In this document: positions 51,776-63,285 of the stretch, in pieces
Layout of the letters: each line of letters begins with the position of its first letter
How positions within the stretch are numbered: the first letter of the stretch is position 1
NCBI RefSeq assembly: GCF_022539505.1
Contig: NC_061508.1
Span: 268,838,736 to 268,902,735, forward strand
DNA: 64,000 nucleotides
Origin: Lolium rigidum
Taxonomy: Eukaryota; Streptophyta; Magnoliopsida; Poales; Poaceae
Direction of reading: 5' to 3'
Notes under the pieces: model-generated
Database searches by the model: none
Seen by the model: only the letters and a program-made list of their open reading frames with translations
Told to the model about the DNA's origin: nothing
Program-made: the position numbers and the translations under genes

Positions 51776-52367
51776 TGTGAAATTTGTAATTTATTACAGC
51801 TGTGTGCATCCTAACTATGCAGAAGCTAGCCGAACATGGCGTATCTGGGTAATGAATCGTTAAACAAGAGTGTCAGCAGTGGCGGATCCAGCGCCCCTAC
51901 TACCCGGCGGCTCCGTGTTTGATAAAATTTAGCAACTTAAGCCTTCAAATGTACTGTTTGTCCAGGCTTTCAATAAATCTTGGGCCCATTAGTGAGTGTC
52001 AGCAATGCACACAAGTTGGGTGATCGCTAGTACGAATGAGCCTCGGAAGAAATGATGAATTTGGCGGTGAATTTGCAGTGCTGACAAGATTGTAACTGCT
52101 AACTAATGACTGCAATCCAATCGACAATCGTGTGCGTGTATAGTCAATTATATTTAGTCGTAGTAAAAGCCTGCAGATATGTGTTAGTTCACTGGGCGCG
52201 CTTGCACAAAACTGAACTATTTGGTTAAGGCGGCCTTCCGTTAATTGTTGCTAATTCCTTCATCACTCGGATTGCAAATTCAGGGGAAGGTTATCAAAAT
52301 TTCGTGATCGCTCTTGCCACAAGAGTGTGTTTTACAGTACTCTTGACAAAAGAGTTTGTATTACAGT
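51776..52367. other. Intergenic interval
   Basis: No gene seen. At the end, TTACAGTACTCTTGACA occurs twice (52332 and 52361), 29 bp apart. Confidence 0.4.
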
Positions 52368-52386
52368 ACTCTTGACAGAATAGTTG

Positions 52387-52748
52387 GCGGTGGCCGGCTT
52401 GAGCTTCACGGTGCCGCTTCGGCAAGGTCTTGGTGGTTGGTTCTTCGGTGAAGTCGGAGTCGCTGAAGAGTGATGATGATGATGTTGAAGGTCAACCGCG
52501 ACGACTTCTCGCTTCGGCGGCCTGTGTATCTTGAAGGTCAACCGCGACGACTTCTCGCTTCGGTGGCCTGTGTATCTTGTGTGGGTTGCCAGGGTGGCTC
52601 TGTGCCCCTGCGGCAGTCGTGCTCCATGACGGTCGTCGGGGCACTTGTTTCGGTTTTCGGCCGGTTTCCCGCTAATAAACTAGCCAAATTCTGTACTTCT
52701 TCTTTATTAATGAAAATGGCAAGTCTTTTGCCTCGTTTCAAAAAAAAA
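52387..52748 (+). mobile_element. 362-bp retroposon with 19-bp target duplication and internal 46-bp repeat
   Basis: ACTCTTGACAGAATAGTTG is repeated exactly at 52368-52386 and 52749-52767. The insert ends GCCTCGTTTCAAAAAAAAA. Inside, a 46-bp unit starting GAAGGTCAACCGCGACGACT is tandemly repeated (52487-52532, 52533-52578, one difference). CTTTATTAATGAAAATGGCA before the tail is typical of LINE 3' UTRs, so this is probably a 5'-truncated LINE. Confidence 0.88.
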
Positions 52749-52823
52749 ACTCTTGACAGAATAGTTGTAAGAGAGACATTTGACTCCCCCATAATCTTTC
52801 CGTGTAGTTTAGCGCGTATTCTT

Positions 52824-53554
52824 CTCTATTTAAAATAGCGGGTTATAGTCTATAGCCGTGGAGATTTCTGAAGCTATAAAGGGCTGTAGCCAGGCTATAG
52901 CGGGCTGAAACCATATATCCGATTTGATAAATAATAGGGAAATATGCGATGCGTGGAATATTTGGAAGCTACGTAACGATGTTATTTTCAGAGGGATTCC
53001 CGATTCACTTGCTCGCTGGAAAATAATCTTTCAAAATGATTTGATGGTTGATAGGTACAAAGTCAATGAAGATCAAGTTCAAGCCCTCCTTGAATGGATG
53101 CTGGCCCTATCTTTTTAGTCTTTTCGATGTTACTAGCACATTTCTACCCCCCCCCCCGATTGTATTCTTTTAAACTTTGTGACCGCGTTCGGTTGGATAT
53201 ATTTATATAAAAATTTCACACCGTAGGTAACCAAAACATAGTTCACATATAGTTATATCAAAAACATAGTTCATAGATAGTTAAGGACATAGATATGTCC
53301 AAATATTACAACATCATTAAGTAGTAGCAGTTCATGATATAGTGTTGTTCATAAATTGGGCCACTCTGAAAATTTTAGGTCAATTTTTTTCGACCCATTG
53401 AGCGGGAAGAATACCGCTATTATGCTAAATTGGGGCTAAATAGTTATAGCCAGGTTATTAGCGAATATTTTAAGGCTCTAGCCGTAGCCGCGGGTATCGC
53501 GAAAGGCTATAGTCAGGCTATAGCCGGGCTATAGCGAGCTATTTTAAACAGTGG
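52824..53554. mobile_element. hAT-like element carrying a LINE fragment
   Basis: Inverted ends TTTAAAATAGCGGGTTATAG and (complement of right end) TTTAAAATAGCTCGCTATAG, with repeated GCTATAGCC motifs inward. Flanks TATTCTTC (52817-52824) and TATTCTTA (53555-53562) share seven of eight bases, fitting a hAT 8-bp duplication. The middle (52925-53200) is LINE-derived. Confidence 0.65.
52925..53160 (+). pseudogene. LINE RT C-terminal fragment inside the hAT-like element
   Basis: AWNIWKLRNDVIFRGIPDSL, then ARWKIIFQNDLMVDRYKVNE and ending LLEWMLALSF-stop at 53118: the last part of a plant LINE reverse transcriptase. A CCCCCCCCCC run and GATTGTATTCTTTTAAACTT follow as 3' UTR. Confidence 0.7.
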
Positions 53555-54320
53555 TATTCTTACACTTGGGTTGTGTACATCTGCAGAGGCGGGTAATAAA
53601 GTTGTTTCAGTGTCAACAAAAAAAAAGTATTTTCCTGTCTTGTTTATGGGATGCTGTTAGGAAGCCTTCAATTTCCGTTGTGGTTGACATAAACAGAAGC
53701 TTCTCATTTTCAAAAACAAAAGAAATGGCAACTCCCATGTCATGTAAAGATGAGAATGGTAGTCATGCGATTTTTTTTTAGATCAACATGGAGACCATCC
53801 CCGGTTCCATTGACATATCAACGAAACCTTTCACATCAGGCCCGAGGTTATGCTATTACATTTAACCAAAGGTAAAAGTCATCTCTGGCAGAAAATGGAA
53901 GCAGGAAACTAAAACAGGAAACGGAAGTGACCGGAAGGACGACAGGCAGCCCCAGGCAACTACAGCCATACTGATGGGAAATCCATTTTAAAGTGTTAAA
54001 AAAAATTAACCTTGGTGCATATGAACTTATTGTGTGAAAATACATTTTAAAGTGTTAAAAAAATTAAAATATATTTTTCATGTATATCTAGGCATTCTAT
54101 GTTCGCACACAAGTTTTTCGGAAAAAGGGATATTTTTTGTGTCTCGTGTAAAAAAGATAAATTTTGATGCTCCAACATAACTACATACGGGATATTTTTT
54201 TGTCTTTTTTATACATGCCACATAAAATGTTGTTTTCTCACAAAAACTTGTGTACCAACATAAAATGTGAGGATGTACACCAGAAATTTTATTTCAGAAT
54301 TTTTTGACATTTTTTAGAAA
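53163..54320. other. Intergenic interval with direct repeat
   Basis: No gene seen. ATTTTAAAGTGTTAAAAAAA occurs at 53986 and 54043. Poly(A) of nine at 53616 and poly(T) at 53770 may be further retroposon edges. Confidence 0.4.
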
Positions 54321-54710
54321 AAAATAAATTTTTTTATAATAGGCGTATATGCATCTATGAGCCAAAACGCCACCTCCCAAACTGATGAACAAACAAACTG
54401 TGACGAGCATATATAGACATGGAACTCCAAACACTTTAGAGTGGCGAGATGGAGGTCATGGCCTCCCGCCTTGAAGTGGGAGTAGACCAGGTCCTGCATC
54501 GCCGTCTTAATCATAACGGGAGAGGATGTGCATGATTCAGGATTAGGTAGCGCATCCGTAAGGCACCTTCAATCTCAAAGACCTTCGATAGTTCCATCGG
54601 CACGTGCTGGCAGAAGCGATCAACGAGGACCAACATTTGTTCCTTGAAGAAAATTCTCCACCTCAGAATCATCGACATGATCTGGTGCAAATTCAATTAA
54701 GGTTGTCCGT
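54321..54710 (-). other. Weak minus-strand ORFs, unidentified
   Basis: Two adjacent minus-strand ORFs (54696-54511 and 54514-54314) overlap by four bases and could be one frameshifted exon: ILRWRIFFKEQMLVLVDRFC, then DLVYSHFKAGGHDLHLATLK. I do not recognise a family. Confidence 0.25.
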
Positions 54711-54839
54711 TAAATATCATCACATTACGAAATTTTTAAATGCATCAAAGGGTAGCAGCAAAAACTGAGTTAAAAACTGAGTGTTTTCTCTTTGCAACCC
54801 AAAACCTGGCAACCGATAAGTAATCAATCCCTAATTGGA

Positions 54840-55010
54840 GATTAAATAAATCAGAGATGATGTGCCAGGTTTGTTTCGTTACGATTTTCCTTCGAAAAAC
54901 AGATGATCAATACTTTCATTTTTGTTGCAGAAAATACAACAAGCAGGTTTATTTATGTGCCTCTTTAGCAAGTTATCCCAAGTCATCTAGTCTTGCGAAA
55001 TGTTAGCATG
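54840..55010 (-). pseudogene. LINE zf-RVT fragment
   Basis: On the minus strand: DNLLKRHINKPACCIFCNKN then ESIDHLFFEGKS, the CxxC..H zinc-binding stretch of plant non-LTR reverse transcriptases, followed by a stop. Only about 170 bp are recognisable. Confidence 0.6.
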
Positions 55011-55110
55011 TCATAGATAAGTAAAAAAATTATGTAAAATGCATGTTTAGAAGGTATCCTGGTTTAAGTAGGTACTTTCACGTTTTTAGTCTCTCAAGTT
55101 TTGTTGGATA

Positions 55111-55126
55111 GATCAGTTAAAAAAAA
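55111..55126 (+). mobile_element. Tail-only retroposon insertion (16 bp)
   Basis: GATCAGTTAAAAAAAA between two exact copies of AAGTTTTGTTGGATA (55096-55110, 55127-55141). Confidence 0.78.
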
Positions 55127-55702
55127 AAGTTTTGTTGGATACATAGCAGTCCTTGTTTGCTCAATGCTATCTGAATCATGTAAAGACTTGTGAGACATCT
55201 CAGTCGTCTCGTCGGGGATCTCACTCTCGGTCTCAATCGCCGTGCGTCGTATCTCATCTCAATATCTCATCTCCTGCTGGCATTGGACGGATGTAGGGAC
55301 TCGGGCCGTGCTGGCCGTCGCTTTTGGCTTCGCGTGACATCCTTGCTGGTTTCGGCGCATGCAACCAACACAGAGGTGCGCGCGGATCGCGGCGTTCGCA
55401 TCGTGCCACTGCCATGCCGACATGACGACCGGCGCCGGGGAAACGAAGAAGGAAACTTCTGACCTAGTCGCGTTTGTTTATCTCGCCTTTGTTTCCTTCT
55501 CCTCGCGCATAGTAGCCTAGCCTCGTAGTCGGCTTTGCTTATGCTGAGGAAGAGGAAAGGAAATGGGGATTTTATTCTAGTCGACCTCAACTAACTGATC
55601 AAGTCCTTTTCGGTAGGCAACAAAAAAAAACTGGTCAACTAGCTATTGATATACTAGATTTGATTTGTTGCATGCATCTCAATATCTGCACTTACGGTTT
55701 TA

Positions 55703-56627
55703 GAGCATCTCTAACCGAAAGAAGACAATCTCTCAGCGTATGTACAAACGGGTGATGTTAGGTTATTATTGGAACTGTTACGTGGGATATTTGCTTGAGT
55801 TAGAACGTGCCTTCTCTATACATGCTCTTAGAGAAGCAAAGTTAGGAAAGTATTACCGTTTGCTACGCTAAGCGCCTCGAGCTCAAGTTGCAAAGCTTTA
55901 CATGATCAAAAAAATCATCGGTCTCCGTGACGCGTATAGTTGCTTGGCCGCAACACGAGAGCAAAAAAATACTCCTCCCTCCCGTGCCGGCCGCTTCGCC
56001 GCAAGCTTCCACCATCGTTCACTCCCCGACCACCTATTGCATTCGCCGCGAGCCCGAACCCTCCTCCCCCACTCCACCGAGCTCGTCGGTGCTCGCCGTC
56101 ACCGAAATTGGGCCGGAAACAGGCCGCTTGCCGTTGGAGATCCTGCCGCCGATTTGTGGTATTTTTCAGCCATGGCGAGCTCGGTTTGTTCGAATATGAC
56201 GCGTCTCGGACGTCGGAGATTTCATAGATACACAACAGCGGAGATAGGCGTCACCGGAACGGAGCCCTCTAGTCTTTGATGTGTGTTACAGCTGTCCGAG
56301 TGCTTGCATATGGGTGTCCAGCCGGCGTCATTGATGATTATATCCTCATCGAAGAGGATGCGGTTTTGCGATCCGTGAGAAGGTTCACAAAAGCCTCGTG
56401 ATTGATGTCTTTGGGCAGAGTACTCGAGGGAACCCAACTGATTTGATTCGAATGCTTAATATTTGGTTTAGATGATTTGATTAACGACAAAACAATTTTA
56501 GGCGTGTAAGTATAGCACATCCGCTATAGGCAGCGAAATTTTATAGCAGCAAGTATATATGGGGAGTTAGGGTATAGGGAGGTCTCGTTTGCTCCGCTAA
56601 CTTTTGCTCTTTCGGTTAGAGATGTTC
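55703..56627. mobile_element. Harbinger-like element, 925 bp
   Basis: Inverted ends GAGCATCTCTAACCGAAAG and (complement of right end) GAACATCTCTAACCGAAAG, flanked by TTA at 55700-55702 and 56628-56630, the PIF/Harbinger target. It carries a GC-rich 0.4-kb core (55960-56240) with an ORF (55902-56279) but no transposase motif. Confidence 0.85.
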
Positions 56628-56829
56628 TTAACCGAGTAATTTCTAGGTTCGGTATCTCACCGAAAACTAATGTCGACGGATAGAACACACGGATCGTCGA
56701 AACTTTTACAAGTATAAATCGGACACTTTCGACGGAGCTTCATTTTCCGGCTCCACCGAACTCTATCACGGCTCGGTACCCCACCCACATGCCAGCCAAA
56801 GGTTGATCCTAGAAGAAGCAAAATAAGAG

Positions 56830-57235
56830 CATCTCCAGTCGCGTCCCTCAAAAAGCGTCCGACACAAATGATTTGGGGGACGTTTGGGACCGCGCCGAAC
56901 AAAAAGAGATAAAAAAATCTGTACAAAAAAAGGGCCCTTCCCGCACCGCGTCCCTCAAACAGCGTCCGGATGCATGCATTTTAATAGAGGGACCACCCCA
57001 TGTGGGAAAAGTAGGTGAGAGAAAGTGTGGGGAAAGAGAATGGCATGTGGAATAGGTAGCTGCATTCATGCATGTGGACGCTGATTTTGTGTCCGCGTCA
57101 TGAGTCTCTACCGGGACGCCGGACATAAAATGAGCGCTGCTCGACCAGCTTTGGGGACGCGATCGAGCAGTGTTTTCCTATTTCTCGTCCGCGGCCCCCA
57201 AACCTTATTTGGGTGACGACTGCGGAGATGCTTTA
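56830..57235. mobile_element. Harbinger-like MITE, about 405 bp
   Basis: Left end GAGCATCTCCAGTCGCGTCC, right end with complement AAAGCATCTCCGCAGTCGTC. Copy A has the uninterrupted sequence AAAATAATGTATGCAGTACA (48285-48304), which confirms the insertion. Confidence 0.82.
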
Positions 57236-57759
57236 TTATTTGCAGTACACAAGCAAAATCTTCCGACGTTTTATTTTGTGTGGCAAAGGCGGGAGAGTAC
57301 GTGGTGTCTGCTTTTCAGATACCGGCAGCAAGAGGATTTAGCGGGGCCCCGCTAGCTGAAGTAACTCGCCGAGGCAGTAGCTAGCTAGGCGTCGCACGTG
57401 CTACGCAAAGAGCCGGGCGTGCCGGCGTTGCCGTGTCTATCCAGTTCGGGGAGAACCACAGCTGGTGCCTGAATTGCCCGTCAGACTTTGCCATGTTTCT
57501 TTCTCATCAAGGGTTTCCGTCTAGGGCAGCGAGATCTACTTTGATATCTCCGGTTTGCTGCTCGATCCTGTGTTTCAAAGCTGTGTGGCCTCCAGCTGCT
57601 TTCGTTTCTACTAGTTTCTATCATTGTTCCAATTTTATCGGATGTCCCCGAAGGGACTAGTTTCTATCATTGGTAAGACTAAGTTTGGTTGGTCGGTGAG
57701 TGGGTTGCCTCAGTTCTATGGCACTAGGTTGTTTTTTGAAATGATAGGTTATGCAACTA

Positions 57760-58520
57760 CATCTAAAATGTTCGACATAATCACTGGTAAGACTAAGTTT
57801 GGATGGAAACGGAGTATCTTATGTGAATTTTGTGGTGGTAATGAAAATATTAATCACTTGTTCTTCGAGTGTCCCTTGGCAAGATATAATTGGAGTGTAG
57901 CCAGTTGTGCTTTAGGGATAGAGAATAAACCCTGAGAACTTTTATGATCTTTGCTAGAACCGGTTACATAAATTTTTGGGTGTAGATAGAGTAGTGTTCA
58001 TGCTAGGTGTTGCAGCTTTACTTTGGAACTTATGGAAAACAAGAAACTCCTCTTGTTTTCAAAGGAAAATGCCTAATAACTCGCCGATGTTATGTTTCCT
58101 ATGTGCAGCCTCTTGGATGACTGGTACATCTTTCAGAAAGAAAAGGTCAGAAGAACTGTGCCACGGGTGCCTGAGCGGATGAAACGGATTGCAAAAGAAA
58201 TTTTTGGGAGGGGATGGGCTCCTGTGACAAGAAAAATCTGCGACGGTTGATAGAGCTAGCTCAACTATGTGTATGCATGGTTTTTATGTCTACCCCCGGA
58301 GTCTCTCTATATGCTTCTTCTAAAGTCTTAAGACCTTATGTTCTAAAGAGAAGTGGTAATAAGAATTAGCTTCAAAGTTTCGTGCTTAAACCTGTGTGGT
58401 AGTGGTGTCTTTGAGTAGCAGGTGATTTTCTGTTGTGACTCTCTGTTTTGTTACTCTACTTTATATGACAGACTCCAATTTATTCAATGAAATTGGGGCC
58501 GTGTGCCCCCTTTAATTAAA
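57760..58520 (+). pseudogene. LINE RT C-terminal fragment (zf-RVT) with 3' UTR
   Basis: Plus-strand: KRSILCEFCGGNENINHLFF then ECPLARYNWSVASCALGI (zf-RVT), a frame break, then VAALLWNLWKTRNSSCFQRK. The 3' UTR ends TCAATGAAATTGGGGCCGTG and AATTAAAAAAAT at about 58520. The start blends into copy B sequence near 57725. Confidence 0.8.
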
Positions 58521-58529
58521 AAAATACTT

Positions 58530-58956
58530 GAAAAATTTATAACGATTTGATGATCCTTGTAGGATTTAGATACAAGAAGTAATGCTGTTAGAATTGGTGC
58601 ATTCTCAGCCCCTATACGTGTCATCTCTGCGTTTTGTGTCTCTGAATGTGGGTTCCATGGGCTGCAGCGATTCTGCATGCGCTGGATTCTCAGCGTTCTG
58701 CCGCTCCAGCCTCCAGGTAACGATGTGCCGTCTCTGCTGATGGGCCAGTGGTTTGTGGGCCTGTGTAGAAACAGCTGCCTCACGCTCATGCTTTGGACGG
58801 TGCCGTCCGTTCCACCTCTTTCTTTTCCCTTGATCGGTTGGTCGAGTCTTTGAGTTTCCTCCATGCGGTTTGACCGAGGGCTGGGTTTCTCTCGACCGGG
58901 GCTAGGTTCCTCCGTGAGGCAGGAGGAAGCCCGCCGCTGCTGCTTCTGTTAGTCTG
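58530..58956 (+). promoter_or_regulatory. Upstream DNA of the HEMA1 fragment
   Basis: CT-rich and GC-rich leader-like sequence (58790-58940) that may have come with the exon. No clear TATA box. Confidence 0.3.
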
Positions 58957-59177
58957 ATGATGGCGGGAGCGATGTCAGACACAGCCGCCGCGGGCGCATT
59001 CACCGCCTCTGGCACCAGCGCCAATCCACGGGGCCGCCTCCGCGTGCCCGAGGGTCGTCGCCGCCGGTGGGCGGAGGCGCTGCAGGGTCGTGCACTGCGA
59101 CGCCGGCGGGGACGCCCAGGCAGTCGCCAAGCCGGCCAGCATCCCCTCGCTCGAGCAGTTCAAGATCTCCGCCGACC
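58957..59177 (+). pseudogene. HEMA1: Glutamyl-tRNA reductase (HEMA1) exon 1 fragment
   Basis: Starts MMAGAMSDTAAAGAFTASGT, an Ala/Ser/Thr-rich chloroplast transit peptide with Arg-rich end. In another frame (from about 59081) it reads CRVVHCDAGGDAQAVAKPAS then IPSLEQFKISAD, ending at a GTGAGT donor at 59178. CDAGGDAQA and LEQFKISADR are the exon-1 end of grass HEMA1, the chloroplast enzyme that makes glutamate-1-semialdehyde for chlorophyll and heme. The change of frame between the two parts and the absence of any catalytic exon downstream (IGLSVHTAPVEMREK is not found by eye) mark it as a broken copy. Confidence 0.72.
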
Positions 59178-59908
59178 GTGAGTCCCTTTCCACCTCTCTC
59201 CGATTTCGCTTCCCCTAGCCCTGCCCTGCTTCCCTGGGCTCTGAAGGCTACACTGGTTTACTTAGTTTAAACTGCTCGAATTAGGGGATCTATGTGGTAT
59301 TCCATGGTTGTTTTGGGAGTTGGCGTAAGTTGTCATGGCATGTGTAGATGCCTTCTTCGATAAAGATGTGTAGATTCCTGGGTGCCTGGACAATAGAAAA
59401 GGAGAGATTGCATTGTTGTCCCCCGGTTCTGTTTTGATTGATGTGAGCACATGGAGGATTTTTGCAGGTTATTGACCTTGTGTTCACAGCCTATCTGTTC
59501 GGCGGACCAAGCAGTTTGAGAGGTAGGATATGGGATACCAATCAGTTGTGATGGCATAAGAGCCAATTGGACATCAAGGTATTGAAAATGTGCGATATCT
59601 TCATGAAACCTTGATTAATTTTCTTTTTGCCCTGACTTTCGAAATATTGGCAACTTATAGTGGTAACTCATCTTGGAGCCATGCCCTTCGCAGATATTTG
59701 CACTTCGTATGTTCATTGCTGATGAATAAACGATATAGTATTTTTTATTTCAACAAAAAGATTTGATATACTTTGCTTAGCAAAATGGTGTTCTTACTGT
59801 TGCAGCATAAACTAAGGAGCCTGCCTGACTAATAATACCAAATACAAATCACATAATATAAGATTGTAAGAATAGACGGTAGTTGTCCCATGGTTTGGGT
59901 ATTACATA
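59178..59908. other. Intron-like sequence after the HEMA1 fragment
   Basis: AT-rich, no gene seen. Confidence 0.4.
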
Positions 59909-60136
59909 TTGGCCAATCACAGGAAATCTTTGATTCTTGTTTGGTATTATTTCGTTTTGTGCTTTAGTCCATCCGATGCTTGTACTGGATACCAGTTTCT
60001 AAACTATGACACTGTATGTGCTGATCTCAAATTGGTTACGAATCAGCAGGGTGAAGCTTCGGCACTGTCCACATCTTCCTATCTCTACGCGCTCTCCCAA
60101 GGAACTCACCATGGTATGGTTCTCCTTTCCAAGTAG
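59909..60136 (+). CDS. Unidentified ORF, possible exon
   Basis: 75 aa. Its second half (YDTVCADLKLVTNQQGEASA, LSTSSYLYALSQGTHHG) is followed by GGTATGG, a possible donor, and preceded by TACCAG. I do not recognise the family; it is not part of glutamyl-tRNA reductase. Confidence 0.25.
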   Translation: MANHRKSLILVWYYFVLCFSPSDACTGYQFLNYDTVCADLKLVTNQQGEASALSTSSYLYALSQGTHHGMVLLSK

Positions 60137-63059
60137 CATTTTGTCCGTGTTAGTTTCAGAACAAAAGATAAACATGCAATGTGCTTCCTAGAGATCTCAT
60201 GCCATATTGATTGTGCATGCATCTGCTTAATCATTAAAATTTCAGACTTTTGATCGAATGATGTAGCAGAACGGAGATGGAAGAACGATTCAGAATTCTG
60301 GATATTTTTTTTAGATATTTGCCTTCCCGCGATTTCATATAATTGCGAATGTGTCACATTTCATTGGTATGCAGAAATCATCACTCATTCTCATCTTTAT
60401 GTAATAGCATGCTTTTGTCAAACTAAGGTAAATAGATCCACTATAACTTCAATACTGAAATTCCATTCGGATTTACTATGGCATTTTTTTGCTAATGTTT
60501 AGCTCGCTGGTATTTCCATTCACCAGTTACTGTATTACAGTACCTTGAACCTTCTTCAACATACTGTATCTCCCTTCTTTCACACACATTTATGTGGCTT
60601 TTGCTCTGTAAGCTTTTACATTGCAAGTCTATTTGCTACTTCTATGTTTATCAGTAGTATATATCAATGAACTTACTTGAGGACTATAAGTGTGTAATTA
60701 GATAATTAATTTACTATATTTTAGAAGGATTATCTTATATACTCAGATCGCAGCGTTCTGAAGAATATTGCTGCAGTTGGAAACTGATTCGTAGTTCAGT
60801 AGCCGTGTACTTCAAAAGCTGATCTGAATATGATTTTTAGTATGTTATGGTTCAGGGACCAATTTGTGTCTTCATTTCTTGAGTAACGGAAAGCTTGAGA
60901 AACTTGGATTTTGTCTTAATTACTCGACACATACTCTTTTTGAATCATTCAAATTTAGTTTCTCTTTTACTGCAAAAGAACCAATTAGGCTGTATCTAAA
61001 GCTAGCCCGCTATCTAAAAATGATTCACATAGATTTCTATATGATTACAAGATTTTTTTTAATGTTAATCTGTCTTGGTTCATGTATTTCAGGTTACAGA
61101 TCCATCGACGCTTTTGTGCAGTCTCTTATCTGTTTCTTCTATTATTTTGACAGCCCTTATAGAAGGTGACACGCTACAAGAGTATTGGATATTTTGTTGT
61201 TCCTGAGTTCATTGTATATGTACCAAAAGTTTGAAAGGGTCAGCTATTTTCTGTTTCCTCTTTGCACATGTACATGAATACTTCTCATTATGTGTGTATA
61301 TTAGTATATAGTACTACCTAGCCATGTTCATGTTTCTGTAACAGTAGCATCTTTTTTTGGTGGGATAGTAACATAACATGTATTCTTATACAATGCTAAG
61401 CTGCGAGGATAGCCACAATTATTTACTTTTGTATGAGCAAAATAAATGTAGTTTGTTGTTTACTGATCTTAATATTGTTAGTTTACAGGGTTATCGTGAG
61501 TTGATGGCTAATTTTGTTGGGTTTCTTGCTTAAAAGTATCTCAGAGAATGCAATTTGGTCATGTGCACTCCCCCTAAACTTGACAACAGTTGTTTTTGAA
61601 CTATCAAAGTAAGATAATTGGTTGCAGAACAAACTCATTTCCCGCCCTTCAATTGTTTCATTAGATGCGTTTGGTTGAGTATTAAACTAAGCTTTAAGCG
61701 TGGTGAATACCCAGCCTGCTGAGCCCCTTCCCGCACGAGCTCCATGGGCCATTCAATCCAGAGTAGGAGTTATCTTGGACGTTAGTTTGGGCCCCATTGC
61801 CCCTAGCCGGAGAGCCAGTTGGTTCTGTCTATCTCCGTCCACCGCTCCAGCGATGTGGGTGGAGGCACACCGGTGCTTCCACAGTGGCCAGCGGTGAGTA
61901 GGTGGGAGGTGTGAATCTGTAGAGTTAGGTTGGAAGCAATTTTTGCTTCCTTTTTGCTCTTTTTGGCATGGCCACGGTGGCGTGTCACCAGAGGCGGGAT
62001 GGATGCGGGCCGCCGATCTGAGGTGTGCTGGTTTTCGGATCAGTTTCTCCCATCGCCGCTTGCGCCATCTTCCCTCTGCTGCAGAGGAACCACCATGTTG
62101 ATGGCCATGGGGCTGGAGGCAGTGGGTGCAGTGGGCTATACCTTTATTTGTATATTAGCTCTATGAAACAAGCATATGATGATCTGATTCAGCTATCTGA
62201 GTTACACACCATATCGCTGCAAGTTACATCTCCAGATTCATTATCGCTACAATTTATGCCGTTTTTTAATTTCCCAGTCGGTTCTTACATTGGATTTGAC
62301 AGTCTATCTTCCCATTTTCATAGCCAAACGGGTGGATTTGGACCCACCTATGTCTCAACTTGGAATTTTGATTTTTCAGGTTTTTGGATGTACCTATTTC
62401 ATATATGTGTACTTCCCTAAACGTGTTGGAACACATGTGATCCATATTTCATGTGCCGATGTGCCTAATGTTTAGTTTTAGACCTATTGTTATTCAAAAC
62501 CAATTATTTTCTCTTACACTGCAACCTAAGCAGCTTCATGACATATATGGATAGGTCGAGCATGTCTTTTTTTTCACATTTTTGCTTGACCGTTGCAGGC
62601 TTGGTGCAAGGGACACTTTCTCCTATGTTAATTGCTCTCCAGTTATACCCCTTTTGTTACATTTATACTGGACACGATGTAGCTATAGCGCTCGAATTTT
62701 GAAGTATTTTTTTATTAAAGCTTCCTCATTATTAACTTTATTCCAGTGATATTAGTCTGATTGTTGGGTATAACAGCATTCTTTGTATGTATCAATCTTA
62801 TCTGCAACATGTTTCCCATTGTGATGTGTTATCATATTAAAATATTTTTGGGTAGATACTAAAAAGATTGTGTTCTACAAAACTACACCAGCCATCAACA
62901 CATGAGACACGTAGAAACCATAATCACAATCAAAATTGTGAACACATTGTGCCAAGTTCCATGCAGACCGAGTTTTATGTATGTAAAGAATTCACCAAAT
63001 ACAGCGTACAAGCCCTGTTGTGTGACAACCCCAGGCAGGCGGCGAGGCGAAGCTCGCGT
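60137..63059. other. Intergenic interval
   Basis: About 2.9 kb without a recognisable gene on either strand. A GC-rich patch at 61690-62130 has ORFs of 60-78 aa without motifs. It belongs to the block that copy A lacks. Confidence 0.4.
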
Positions 63060-63285
63060 GTCCGTCTAGTATCGGTCTAAAGTGATTGTGATCTTGAGCA
63101 TTTGCACATGACGCACCACAGTTGACCGAATCCAAGACGGATTCGATTTAGGGCAATGATGTTGCGCAACAACAATCCTCCAATTCTAGGACTAGTAGGA
63201 GTAACAAGACTACAAGACTACAAGAGAGCAGAGAATCGATCCAATCATTCAGCGGCGCCCGCCAGAAAGCATCATGTGTTTGTTA

